This document shows positions 48,076-60,552 of a stretch of DNA of 64,000 nt, one piece after another. The translations under genes and the position numbers were made by a program. The stretch lies in the NCBI GenBank assembly GCA_016647705.1, contig CM028338.1:19737577-19801576 (forward strand). The letters are read 5' to 3'. Below the pieces are notes generated by a model. The model made no database searches, was not told where the DNA came from, and saw nothing but the letters and a program-made list of their open reading frames with translations. The DNA comes from Eucommia ulmoides. Lineage: Eukaryota; Streptophyta; Magnoliopsida; Garryales; Eucommiaceae. Position 1 is the first letter of the stretch; each line of letters starts with the position of its first letter.

Positions 48076-50437
48076 AGTGTTGGCCTAGTGAGCTAGCCAA
48101 GAAGGGGGGGGGGGGGGTAAATTGAGTAGTTATAAAAATTTAAACAAATAAATCTTTCAACACTTAATTATTAAATAATAATTTTTTCCTAAATCAATTA
48201 TTATCTTCATTACACAACGAATAAAAGTTTATATTCTAAGTGCACAACCAAACAGAATACGATAAAAATAATAATATAGCACACCAAGATATATCCTGAT
48301 TCAGCAAGATAGTCTTACCTAATTCAGTCCCCCGAGCTCCATGGAGATTCACAACCACTAATCCCTTGATCTCTTTACTAGGTAGTAACCAAACTCTTAC
48401 AATTTTCCTTTTCATAGGCTAAGGAAGAACATTATCTTTTTACCAGGTTATAGACTAAAATAATTCTATTATAGGAAGAATCACCACCTAATCCTTTTAC
48501 AAGCTAAAGATCAAACTTCACAAGTCTTACAAGTATCCTTGTCACAAGTAAGGATAGAATCTTCGCAGTTCACTCAATTTAGTTCAGAAAGAATCACAAC
48601 CTAGTTCTTTTCAATGGAAAATAATAACCTAATCTTTTTATACCATAGGAAAGGATTAAACCCTAATCTTTTTATAAGAAAAGATTGAAACCTAGCTACC
48701 CTGAGTAAACACCGGCTAGCTACCCTAAGTAGACACCAGCCCAACCGTGTGTAATTCACTCAAACTCATAAATACAAAAAATTATGAGTTTCTTCTCACC
48801 AGGAGCTTTTACTAGCTCAAAACAGTTATACTCGATTAATGTCCCAAAATTTACTATGTGATAGAAATAAATTGAGACAAATTAATATTTGATTAATAAC
48901 TAGTGTGGGTAACACAAATTATGGCACGTAATAAGATAATAACAAAAAATCCTTTTAAAAAGATTTTTATACTCTTGAATTTGAAAATGATTTTTCAACG
49001 ATCTTAAATTCGAGCAATCAACAATAATATGAAATCTAAATGAAGAACAATAACTTGGAAAGATCTCACTAGGAAAACACCGAAGAATGAAAACAAGATC
49101 ACAAGATAGCACAGATCAATGACGCCAATTCAACAATGCTTTAGCTCACGAACTTTAACACAAAATCTCACTTGAATAATATCAACAGAATGATAACTCT
49201 TATAAAAGTATAGGAATTGATAGTTCTTAATGTATTTGATCTAATTTTCGCGGGTCTATAAATATAGATTGAGATCAAGCCTTCAAACGGCTACTTTACA
49301 AAAGATATGCCTCTAAAAGGCACCTATAGACCCCATATAACATATTCATTCAATTATGGTGTATTTCACTTAAAAATAACTTTTAAAACTCTCAATTAAG
49401 TCCATAAAATATTTCTCAATTATTAATCACAAAGATATGAAGCATTTAGTTGTTAAAATTAAAAGAATTTTTAATTATAAGAACCATATCAATAGGGATA
49501 TAAAAATACATGTACCATATCTTTAGTAGGTTCAAATCCCCCGAAATTCTCCCTTGGAATCATAAAAAATAACTAGTTTTTTTACCAAAAATCCCAAATT
49601 CCTCGAAATCTCAACCAAAACAGTTGGTTGACCGAATCCTGGCCTGTTGGTTGACCGACTTATTCAGCGTGCAAAACCAGGTTAAAACCAAATAGCTAGT
49701 TGGTTGAGCAATCTTCCCTTGGTCGGTTGACCAATTGATTTAAGGAGTTTTCCCAGCCAAAACACAGTGCAGTCGGTTTACCGATTGCCTACCAATCAGT
49801 TGACCAATTAGTTTAAAGACTTTCTCTTTTCTACTCTTAGACCCATCGGTTGATTGAACCTTTCTTGGTCGGTTAACTGATTGATGCAGGATCTTCATAT
49901 TTTGCTCCGAAACCTCATTGTTTTAATCAGTTGACGAATCTGTTTCTTATCAGTTGACCGATTAATGCTGGTTGGTCAATTTATTCACCAATTTCTATTC
50001 CCAAACTCAACGTTTAATTTAATTAACCGATTGCTTTTCTCGGTTAACTAAATTGACCCTAAATTTTAACTTTAAATATGATTTACACTTAGGTCAATTT
50101 TTATTTATTAATTTCATATAGGAGCACATATTTAAATACTAATTAAGATCCTAAAACTCATCATATCAACGAACAAAAAATATAATTCATTTAATAGTGT
50201 CGTTTGTGATCCTAATTCGTGTGGCATTAAGAGTATAAGAGTATTAGGTAGTTTTCAACTATTTTTTTCTCAGGATCTTCAATACTCATCATTTTTTCAC
50301 TGTCCATCTTTGCACCCTTGACATTTTCTTCATGATAAAATCTTTAAATGGAACTCTTTTTCTAAAACACTCAACAAACTTATTAGGTCCACCAAAAACA
50401 TCAATCTTTAATTGTCCATCAAAATTTCAGGATAAAA
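48076..50437 (-). repeat. 3' LTR of the copia element
   Basis: It matches 54121-56466 throughout. It carries a run of about 16 G at 48104-48118 and palindrome-rich sequence (CGGTTGACCG-like) at 49620-50050. The junction with the interior near 50437 is diverged. Confidence 0.88.
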
Positions 50438-50830
50438 AAAATCTTATCATTTTTATGATGATAGTTAATTTTGATGTTTTCTTTAAAAACAAAAAAATGT
50501 AACCACGCTCCCCCTAAATTCGTGGACGGGTTTTTAACTCATTTAAGCATAATCATGAAGATAAATTCAAACATAGATATCTAATAAAGCACAATTTAAG
50601 CAATTCAACATAGATATATCTTTAATCAGTGCAATGCTTAGGCGAACAAATTCCTAAGCATCAACTAACTCGTTTAAAGCACAATTTCACCATAATCCTT
50701 TAATTAGTGAAATGCTAGGCAAACAAATTTCTAAAACATCAACTAACTCGTTTAAAGCACAATTTCACCATTATCTCTTCCTTTGTCAACAAATTAAACA
50801 CCAAACAAATTCTCCCCCTTTGTCATCTCA
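50438..50830 (-). promoter_or_regulatory. Polypurine tracts and 3' untranslated region of the copia element
   Basis: The minus strand has AGGGGGAGCG at 50515-50506 and AAGGGGGAGA at 50820-50811. Such tracts lie upstream of the 3' LTR in SIRE-type elements; which one primes is unclear. Confidence 0.6.
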
Positions 50831-51189
50831 AAAAGTGGGGGCGGAGACCCAAAAACCTTTTAACCCCCGTTTAAATATCTTGATAAAATAATTTTTTATT
50901 TTTATTTCTAAAAAAAACACTTATTTTTTTTTTTTAAATTTGCAATAACGAGAATAAAAATCATTTAACGAATAAAACTCATTTTCAATCATTAGAATAT
51001 ATGTGGATCATCATAGGAAATAAATTTTAAGCATAACTGATCATGTTTAGACAAATCACAATAAACTAATTACTACTCAGTTCAAGTACCATAAATCCTA
51101 GATTAAACTATTACATACCAAAGTACCAAGATGAGACAAGTTTAAATTACATAACACTACTGAGAATGGTAAAACAAAAACTCTAATGA

Positions 51190-52319
51190 GGACCCTGTCC
51201 CATCAATGGGTAATATGGTCCCAATGGACTAGTTGTTGGCTATTGTGGATACTAACCACTAGGCTGAATGCTCGAACTCGAGGACATTTGTTGATAATAC
51301 GACATCGATGGTCTTACCCCTGATGACCCTACTGTAGTGGATCCTCCAAAGGATTATTATGCTTTGAATGTAGTTTGTCTGCTATAATATTGCTGGGCGC
51401 TGAACTACTGTTGGCTGGCAAACTGTGAGCTCTGAGCTTAACTCTTCTTCAACCACCATTTTCTGTTACTCTTCACCCTTATTTTTCACCCATCTATTCC
51501 TCTTGAATTTATACCCCATTAAAATGAAATTACTCACATTTATCTATGCCAGGGTCACCGTGGAGAATTTTATTTCTTCAGGATCGGTTTCCACTCTAAA
51601 GCGGTCAAATACTCTTGGAAGCACATTGGTACAAGGTAGTACTCTAGAGGGTTTGTTTGGATGATATCTCATGTGTTCTATCATGATATGGGCTAAATCA
51701 GGCTTTCTCCCCTCAACAATCTCATTCAACAAGTATAAATCAAACTCATTCACATTCGTATGACTTCCTCCTCTAGGCATAATCATATATGTAATCATCG
51801 AATGAATGAGGCAATGCTCATGCGATAGCGATCCTGCTCTATGTCCATCCAACCCAAACTTATTGGTGATTCACTTTTATTAAAATTCGACGCAAGCAAT
51901 GAGTGGTATTGTAGGGAAACACATTTTCTTTATCCAAATTCAAAAAATGCCTAACATCTGTCGTATCAAATCTAATTTCTTTCCCTTTAACAAACGATCT
52001 CATTTGATCATCCTTAAGTGTAGGATTGCTACAGAACATCCTCACCCGAAGAGGCATCCACTCATTACTTTGGGAGACAAAATTGGTCCACCCCCAAAAA
52101 CCTAACATAGTTTTCAAGATCGAGATTTTTCTTCTTTAATCTATTAAAATCTATGGGTTTATAACACACAACTTTTCGATTCGCAAATTCAGTTTTGAAT
52201 TTTATTTCTTTCTCCTTGCTCTCAAAGTGGGTATTGTTATATTTGAGTTTTCCCGGGCAAAGTCTGTTGATTCTAGGCATTTTCTCACTATTTTTAAGTT
52301 CGATCAATCGATTAAACAC
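51190..52319 (-). pseudogene. Putative plant transposon protein (PF20167-like) ORF, frameshifted
   Basis: A protein of unknown role carried by many plant non-autonomous retroelements. The likely start is MPRINRL near 52279. Pieces in three frames follow one another: RKVVCYKPIDF (52319-52065), FVKGKEIRFDTTDVRHFLNL (52117-51860), then YMIMPRG, DLYLLNEIVEGRKPDLAHIM and RVLPCTNVLPRVFD (51852-51544). The order 'RKV..., F-anchored motif, RG-I-F, hxxMIxxxIxPRG, LL-I-GR-hDLA-hM, RVLPY' is that of the family. After it a Ser/Gln/Pro-rich tail runs to about 51190 with several stops. Two frameshifts make it inactive here. Family name is from memory. Confidence 0.72.
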
Positions 52320-53033
52320 AAGAAATCTAACTAGATGAAGTGAATCAACCGAAACCCCAGAAGAGATGGAAGAACCAACCTTATAATGAAGCTTTAGGTT
52401 TCTAAATGCTAGATCCGAGCCCTAGATCTTCAAATCCAAGCCAAATCGTGATGATCTCTTGAAGATTTTGAATGAAAAATGCTTGGGAGAGGAGGGGATT
52501 TTGGAGAAAATGGAGTTCAAAACCAAAATGGGGTTGACATGAAGAGGCTAGGATTTTAATCCCGTAACAGTCGATTGATCGACTGTTCTTGGTCGATTAA
52601 CTGACCACTGCAGAGTTTGCATACTGCAGGCTCTGCTTCTATTGGTTGACCGACGTGGCTCTTTTTGGCCTTTTGTCCATTTCATCCCTAATTGATCAAC
52701 TTGCTCAATTTTTACCTCTTATTTTGATCTACACAAATTATTTAAAATATTTTCACACTCACACACACACACAAACACACATATCACAAATATGTTAACT
52801 TCAAAAATACGAAGCATCGGTCTCCCTAACAAAATCTAACATATTTGATCATATTTGAATCCACTACTTTTACTTTCGCTTAACTTATCACTTTGATTTC
52901 CTCATTTTCTTGAATGGCTCTTTTCTGGCTTGGTTTATTAACAATTTTCTTGCCTTTGTTTGGTGCTTTTAGTTGTTTTTTCTCATTTTTCTTTGTCACC
53001 GCTTTATACATAGTCCTTTTCTAGTATTAATTT
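52320..53033 (-). other. Copia interior between gag and the second ORF
   Basis: Untranslated, with one GATTGATCGACTG palindrome cluster near 52565-52655 and a (CA)n run at 52757-52780. It looks like the leader of the second ORF. Confidence 0.55.
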
Positions 53034-54091
53034 CTATCCATTTGTTGAGGATAGGTTTGATTTTATATATTGAGCTTGCTGCTTTTTGAACCTTCCGTTT
53101 TGCCTATATTGATACTTCTTCATCGGTCCATTGAATCTAGACTTCTTTCTTGGCATGTAATATTCGTAGTATCCTCTTGATTGTTCGAATCTCCAGTTGG
53201 TACCTGTATAAAAAAATTCTTTCTTCGGTATCCATTTATTTCTGGAACCGACAGGGTAACCATGCAACAAATAACAAACTTTCTCAAAATGACCTTGCTT
53301 CCCAGAATAAAAAAACATTTAACATTGTTAGTATGTTTCTTCGGATAATCATTGTTTCGTACAGGAGCACGATATCGATAGTGATATTGAGGAGCTGCTT
53401 TAGCAACTATTGGGTTTTTAACAAGTTTAGTTTTCTCAATATCCTTGAATTTATTCATTGCTTCATCAAGCTCCTTTTGATTCTTTTCAAGTAATCGCTT
53501 CGTTGAATTAACGTTTACCTATAGACCAAAATTCTTCTTACGCATAAATTCAAGATAACTTTTAAGAATTTGGTACTCATTTTCAACAAAATAAATTTTC
53601 ACATGAGCTTTATCAAGTTCACACCTTGCATTTACCAACTCAATGCTTAAGGCCTCATTTAAAGTTTCAAGTTTTTTATTTTTAAAATCATTCTACTGAA
53701 AATCATAAACATCGGTTTTCAAAACTTTGTTCTCTTTTTCATGAGACCTGATTTTTTCATACAACTTACCAATTTCAAATAAAGCATTTGAAAATTCAGC
53801 AGTTTCAAAATATATGTCCAAATTCTTCTTCTTAAGAGACTTAGTAGTACTAAACTTTTTATTTTCAAGAATTACAATTTTTTGCCCAAGTTTCAAATTT
53901 TATTTTCCCAAAACATAAGTAAGGGCAATCAACATCTCAATAGCCTTATCTGCAACCTCATTATCACGAAGTTGATCATTCTCACTAACAAAACACTGAC
54001 TATCGGAGGAAGTGGGAGACTCTACAATAGTAGATAAGATATAATGATCAATGCACTCTATGTGATCTTGTTTAGTAAGACTTTGAAGCAT
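53034..54091 (-). pseudogene. gag: Copia gag C-terminal remnant (coiled coil and zinc knuckle)
   Basis: Reading leftwards: acidic region with ESPTSSDSQCF (54091-53900), a Lys/Glu-rich coiled coil (53896-53693; KKNLDIYFE, EKIRSHEKENKVLK), then a nucleocapsid-like CCHC (KC-F-Y-S-GKQGHFEKVC, about 53340-53280). A frameshift lies just at the first Cys and the second Cys is replaced by Ser. KWIPKK follows, where SIRE elements enter pol, but pol is absent. The capsid N-terminal part is missing, so the frame begins right after the primer site. Confidence 0.78.
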
Positions 54092-54103
54092 ATCGAGCTA
54101 AAA

Positions 54104-54120
54104 CCAACTCTGATGCCAAT
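54104..54120 (-). promoter_or_regulatory. Primer-binding site, initiator tRNA-Met type
   Basis: The minus strand reads ATTGGCATCAGAGTTGG directly after the LTR; the consensus is TTGGTATCAGAGC. Confidence 0.88.
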
Positions 54121-55259
54121 TGTTGGCCTAGTGAGCTACTCAAAAGAGGGTGAATTGGGTAGTTATAAAACTTTAAATAAATAAATCTTTCAACACTTAA
54201 TTATCAAATAATAAATTTTCCTAAATCAATTACGATCTTTGTTACGCAGCGGATAAGTATTTATATTCTAAGTGCACACCAAACAGAATATGATAAAAAT
54301 AATAAAGCAACACATCAAGATATATCCTGGTTCAACAAGCTAGTCTTGCCTAATCCAATGCCCCAAGCTCTATGGAGATTCGCAACCTCTAATCCCTTAT
54401 TCCCTTTATCAGGTAGGAACCAAACCCTTATCATTTCTCTTTTTATAGGCTAAGAATGAGCCTTATCTTTTTACCAGGATAAAGACTAACCTAATTCTAT
54501 TACATGAAGAATCACCTCCTAGTCTTTTTACAAGCTAAAGATCAATCATCACAACTCTCACAAGTATAATTTTCACAAGTAAGGATGAAACCTTCACAAT
54601 TCACACAATTCAATTCAGGAAGAATCTCAACCTAATTCTTTTCAAGGGAAAAGCATAACCAAACCTTTTTATACCGTAGAAAAAGATCAAACCCAAATCT
54701 TTTTATAAAAATAAAAATAAAACCAAGCTACCCTGACTAGACACCGACCTAATTGTGTCTAATCCACTCAAACTCACAAATACAAAAATTATGAGTTTCT
54801 TCCCACCAGGCGTTTCTACCATCTCATAACAGTTATACTTGATTAATGTCCCCAAATTTATTAAGTGATAGAATTAAAGTGAGGCAAATTAATATCTTAT
54901 TAATAACAAGCGTGGGTAGCATAAATTATAACACGTAATAAGATAATAAGACGAAATCGTTTTAAAAATGTTTTTATGCTCTTAAATTTGAAAATGATTT
55001 TTCGATGATCTTAAATCCAAACAATCAATAATAATATGAAATCTAAATTAAGAACAATAATTTGGAAAGATCATACTTGGAAAACACTGAAGAATGAAAA
55101 CAGGATCGCAAGAATAGCATTGATCGGTGATGCCAATTTAATAGAGCTTTAGCTCTAGAACTTTAATACAAAATCTCTCTCAAATAATCTCAACACAATG
55201 ATAACTCTTATAAAAGCATAGGAACTGATAGTTCTTGATGTATTTGATCTAATTTTCGT

Positions 55260-55314
<55 letters not shown>

Positions 55315-56466
55315 TATATAGATTGAGATCAAGCCTTCCAACGGCTACTTTACAAAAGATATGCCTATAAAAAGAACCTATAGGCCCTATATAACATATT
55401 CATTCAATTCTAGTGTATTTCACTTAAAAAAAACTTTCAAAACTCTCAATTAAGTCTATAAAATATTTATCAATTATCAATCAGAAAGATAGGAAGTATT
55501 TAGTTGCTAAAATTAAGAGAATCTTTAATTATATGGACTATATCAATAGGGATATCAAAATATATGTACCATTTCTTTAGTAGGTTCAAATCCCCTAAAA
55601 TACTCCCTAGGAATCATAAAAAAAAGGGGCTAGGTTTTTACCAAAATCCCAAATACCTCAAAATCTCAACCAAACAGGTGGTTGACCGAACCTTGGCCTA
55701 TTGGTTAACTGATTGATTTAGCATGTAAACCAGACCAAAACCAAACAGCCAGTCGGTTGACCGATCTCCCTTTGCTCAGTTGATCGATTGATTAAGGAGT
55801 TTTCCCATCTGAAACACAACACAGTCGATTGACTGATTGGTTCAGAGACTTATCATTTTCCACCCTTAGACCCATCAATTGACCGAACCCTTCTTGGTCG
55901 ATTGACCGATTGATACAGGATCTTTATATTTTGCTCCAAAACCTCACTGTTTCAATCAGTTGACTAATAATTTTTTGATCAGTTGACTGATTGATGCTGG
56001 TTTGTTAATTACTTCACCAAATTTCTACTCCACAACTCAACGTTTAATTCAATTAACCGATTGCTTTTCTCGGTTAACTAAATGGGCCCCAAATTTTAAC
56101 TTTAAACATGATTTACACTGAGGTGATTTTTTATTTTTCAATTTCACATAGGTGCACATATTTAAATACTAATTAAGATCCTAAAACTGATCATATCAAC
56201 ACACAAAAAATATAATGTATTTAATAGTGTTATGTGTGATCCTAATTTGGGTTGCATTAAGAGTATAAGAGTATTGAGTTGTTTTCACCTAAATTTTCTA
56301 GGATCTTTAATATTCTTCATTTCTTCATTGTCTATCTTTTCACCCTTGACATTTTCTTCATGATATAATCTTTAAATAAAACTTTTTTTCTTAAACACTC
56401 AACAAACTCATTAGTTCCTCCAAAAATATCATTATTTAATTATCCATAAAAACCTCAGGATCAACA
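54121..56466 (-). repeat. 5' LTR of the copia element
   Basis: It starts TGTTGATCCTGAGG at 56466 and ends TCACTAGGCCAACA at 54121. It holds a (TA)n run at 55263-55320 and the palindrome-rich block at 55675-56070. Confidence 0.93.
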
Positions 56467-56471
56467 CTTAG

Positions 56472-57165
56472 AATGAGAAAAGTGATGAACTTCAGAATCC
56501 TTGAGCAAATCTTAAATGGTTGAGGGTGATTTTGAAGTTTAGGATGAAATGTGGATGGATTCTTGGGTTAAGGTTTTGATTTGGGTGGGAGAATAGGGTA
56601 GTTTTGGATTTGGGGGTGGAAAATAATAGATTTTGGCTTGAGGGTTTTCTCAAAATGCTCGTGGAATGGCAGTGCAGCACGAACTACATGGCGTTTCCAT
56701 GCTAATTTGTGGTTGTTTTGTTTTTGAATAGGAGGCCCGCACTGTAGGGCCATTTGGTTGGCACTGCAGAGCCAATTTGTACTGGTTTGTTTTCGTTTAG
56801 AGTAGGGGGCTCATGCTACAGCGCCATTTGGTTGGGGTTGCAGCGCCAATTTGTGCTAGTGTCGCTACAACTGGAAGGCTCATCGCTGCAGCACGAACTT
56901 CCTATAGCTTTTCTTCAATTTCGCTTCTTGTTTTCGCTGCTGCCGCAAATTTTCTACACGTAGCAGGAAATTTCTACTGGGAAGACTTTGTATCTTATTT
57001 TTTTTGTTCGCTGCAGCTCACATTTTCTCACTACAGCCCCAACGTTCTGATCAAAAGTACTTGTTTTTCTTTTTTTTTTCTTCAGCTGCAACCCATAATA
57101 CCCAGCTGCAGCCCGAACATTCTACTTAGACATTTTTTTTAAAACAACAAAGTAAAAATTGCTTG
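56472..57165 (-). mobile_element. Athila-like interior resumed; CTGCAG-rich
   Basis: Continuation of 45946-48075 beyond the copia insertion. The minus-strand signature GCGCTTCTTGGGAGGCAACC lies at 57183-57164, marking the end of the polyprotein. About ten CTGCAG/TGCAGC/GCTGCA motifs lie between 56665 and 57110. Plus ORFs here are shadows. Confidence 0.68.
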
Positions 57166-57183
57166 GGTTGCCTCCCAAGAAGC

Positions 57184-58961
57184 GTTAAATTTAATGTCTC
57201 TATCTGGACTCAACTAAGAATTGCACTATTCATCAATGAGGGAGATACTTTTCACAACTCATTCTTCACTTCCATAGTAGTGCTTAATCTTTTCCCCATT
57301 AACTCGAAAAATGCATCCATCATATCCTTCCAATTTAACTGCGCTAAATGGAAATAATTTCTTAATCCTAAAGGGTTCAGACTACCGAGACTTCAACTTT
57401 TTTAGGAAGAGTTGCAACCAAGAGTTGAAAAGCAGTACTTGTTGTCCCGAGATGAAATCCCTCCTTACGATGCGCTTGTCATGCCATTTTTTGCTCTTCT
57501 CCTTGTATAACTGGTCATTCTCAGATCGAAGTTTAGCTTCTTAATTTCCCAAAAAACATGGTTTTCCAACTCCACCGGTAAGTGGGATGCCTTCCCAAAG
57601 ACCAATCAATTTGGAGACATTCCAATTGGTATTTTGAAAACCGTGCCGTAGGCCCACATAGCATCGTTAAGTTTCACCGCCCAATTTTTTCAATTTTTAT
57701 GATTTGTCTTCTCAATGATTTATTTAATCTCCTAAGTAGATAATTCAACTTACCCATTAGTTTGAGGATGGTAGGCTAGTGCTGCCTTGTGCCTCACTCC
57801 ATACTTTGTCAATAGAGTATTGAAAATCTTGTTACAAAAATGAGTTCCTTCATCGTCAACAATGGCCCGAGGAGTCCCGAACCTTATCAAGATGTGCTTG
57901 TGAAGAAACTTCAATACCACCTTTGCATCATTGGATGGCATGGCCACAGTTTTTACCCATTTTGACATGTAATCCACTGCCAACGAAATATATTATTGAC
58001 CATAGGAAGGAGGGAACGATCCATGAAATCTATTAACCATACATCAAAAAGTTCCAGCTCCAAAATATTCATTAAGGGCAACTCATGATGCATAGAAATA
58101 TTGCCAACCCTTTGGCACCGATCATTGATCTTTACAAAACTATAAGAATCTGGAAAAAGAGTAGACCAATAAAGACCCGATTAAATTACCTTTGCGGCTT
58201 TTCTAGTTGCAGCAAAATGTTCTCCATATGGCGATGAGTGAATATGATGGAAGATATTCAGAATCTATTTTTCAGGAACACATATCCGAATTACTTGATT
58301 TTAGTACTTTTTGAACAAGATATGATCATCCCATAGGTAATTCTTCACATCATACAAAAACATATTCTTTTGAACGCTAAATAAGTCTGGGGGTAACACC
58401 TTGTTGACAAGATAATTGACAATATCCGTGAACCAATGAAGTTTTACCTCAATATTAAAGAGTTACTCATCTAGGAAAACTTTCATAATACATGAGTCAC
58501 CACCGATATCTTCTAGCTCAGGCCTTGAAAGATGATCTGTAACAATATTCTCACTATCCTTATTGTCGCACATCTCTACATCAAACTCTTAAAGTAAGAG
58601 AATCCACCAAATTAAACGAGACTTTTACAACATTTTTTGCAAAAAAATACCAGATAGCTGCATGGTCCGTATAGATCATCACCTTGGACCCAATAACGTA
58701 CGATTGAAACTTGTCATAAGAAAATATCACTGCCAACATCTATTTTTTCATTGTGGTGTAATTCTCCTATACATCGTTAATAGTTTGCTTGCATAATAAT
58801 GGCCCAAAAAATCTTCTCTTTTCTTTGGCCTTAAACTGCTCCAACTACATGGTCACTAGAATTACACATAATCTCAAATGGTTCATTCCAATTGGGTGTA
58901 ACCATAATCGGAGCCGAGATTAATTTTTCCTTCATCACATTGAAAACCTTTAAACACGAAT
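57184..58961 (-). pseudogene. pol: Athila-like pol remnant: RT/RNase H and integrase
   Basis: Decayed polyprotein, read leftwards. RT C-terminus and RNase H (58960-58560; FNVMKEKLISAPI, FEIMCNSSDH, YTDHAA), then the integrase zinc region (58270-58080; HSSPYGEHFAAT, DRCQRVGN), the integrase core (57983-57550; VDYMSKWV, FGTPRAIVDDEGTHF, YHPQTNG, NDAMWAYGT), and a C-terminal tail (KHYYG). One clean ORF remains (57983-57750); many stops and frameshifts elsewhere. Normally this makes cDNA and integrates it. The RT N-terminus, protease and gag are cut off by the LTR starting at 58962. Confidence 0.88.
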
Positions 58962-60386
58962 TGATAGGTTGAAAATACCTATCTACTTCTAAGCCGAATT
59001 TGGTAGTTCTTGAGTATTTTAGTAATATTTTATTGAATTTTTGTTTATTTTTTTGTAAATCAGGTGTAGAGACGTAATCGATTAATAAACAAGCGAAGCA
59101 GTGGCAAAACGGTGAAAAAATGGTGAAAGAAACAAGGTTTCAGGATAGCAAACCCACCGCCGTCGCGGTTAGGCAACCGCCAAGGAGGTGGAGATGCAGG
59201 GAGAATTGTGCAGAAGTCACCACCGCAGCGGTGAAAATACAGTGAGCTATGCCGGTCTCACCGCCGAGGCGGTGAAAGTACAAAGAGTTTAGGTTTTCGT
59301 TCACTGCCACAGCGGTAAAGTTAATTGGCTTAACTCACCGCCGCAGAGGTAAACCACCGCCAAGGCGGCCTCTTTGTGAAGAAAATATCTATTTTCTAGA
59401 TATTTTGAAGCCTTCTATTTAAACCCTTGTTTCCCCCATTTGTAAAAAGACGTTCGACACTTGTGATAGATGATCTTAATCATATTTTGAGAGCTAAAAG
59501 AGGAGATTCAACATTTGGAGAAAAGGAATCATTTTAGGACTGATCTTTGGCGATAGTGGACCACTCCACTTTAAGATTTGATTGTTCTTCCTTTGTTTCT
59601 ATCTTTGTAACTTAACTTTTCATATCAAATGATGATAAATCATTCTTGTTTTAATATTTGTATGGTTAAGATCATGGTAGGATAGATAAATATTATCTAG
59701 GGATTGATGTAACTCATGTAAATATATGTTTGATTGAATATATGTTACTTTAACGGTTGTTTGTCTAAATTCGATTGTGTTTACCGTTCTATTACAATTT
59801 TAATATGCTTGTTAAGGTATTAGGGTTGGTTTTGAGAATAAGGGGTTTGTCACTCGAGAGAGGTAACCCTGGATTCGAACTAGGGTGAAACATATCACAA
59901 CAATCTAACGACCCGGGATGGCGTTAGAAAGTGTGCAATCCATGAGTTTGGGTTAAGACTTATGTGACTATGTGTTATATGAAATGCTATAGGGGGACTT
60001 TGGCATTAACGTGAAGTCATATAATCACTCATTTTATACTTGGGAGAGGTATTGAGCGAGTTTGAGATACTTCGATTGTCGGATAGGATAAACACCATTA
60101 TTGTTAACTAAACGAAGTCAAACATATATTAAGTGAATGAAATCAATCCCAAGGTAATCCATTTAATTAGAATTAACCCAATAACTTTTAGTTTAACTTA
60201 GTTTTTAACAATTCAAACTCAAACATTTCTTGAATCGTCAAGATAATATAAGACTATACAAATCACGGTATTCAACTAATCAACACGTTTCCCAGAGGAT
60301 GATATCCGATCTTAAGGTCCACTATATTAAAACTTGACCTCGTCCACTTGCGAGTATATTAAGATGTGAAAAAATAGTTGCGTCCA
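58962..60386 (+). repeat. 5' LTR of the 58962 element
   Basis: It starts TGATAGGTTGAAAATACC and ends GTTGCGTCCA. Six or more CACCGCCGAGGCGGTG-like palindromes lie at 59153-59370, followed by the usual ATGGTAGGATAGATAAA and CTCGAGAGAGGTAACCC blocks. Confidence 0.92.
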
Positions 60387-60392
60387 AGTTTT

Positions 60393-60410
60393 TGGCGCCG
60401 TTGCCGGGGA
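60393..60410 (+). promoter_or_regulatory. Primer-binding site, tRNA-Asp type, perfect
   Basis: TGGCGCCGTTGCCGGGGA, with no mismatch to the complement of plant tRNA-Asp, six bases after the LTR. Confidence 0.95.
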
Positions 60411-60552
60411 GATGGTGTTTTGATTTGGTTGATATTGTGACCAAGTGGTTGAATATTAATCCAGATAATTCTTTTGTTTTATTTATTTTTTAATTCATTA
60501 TTTTTTTATTTGTTTCATTTGTTGTGATCAAGCGGTGCATGCGATGTAGTAA

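Larger units (their letters stand above)
48076..56466 (-). mobile_element. SIRE-like Ty1/copia element lacking pol, with an extra plant-transposon ORF
   Basis: LTRs of about 2.36 and 2.35 kb flank a 3.7-kb interior. On the minus strand: 5' LTR 56466-54121 (TGTTGATCCTGAGG start, GGCCAACA end), primer site 54120-54104, gag C-terminal remnant, second ORF, purine tracts, 3' LTR. Flanks are tttag (48071-48075) and cttag (56467-56471), a target duplication with one change. No protease, integrase, RT or RNase H is found. Inserted into the Athila-like interior. Confidence 0.92.

Noticed and set aside
56754..57142. Plus-strand ORFs with Phe/Leu-rich products as secreted proteins
   Set aside because: They are antisense to the Athila-like interior and arise from CTGCAG-rich, T-rich sequence.
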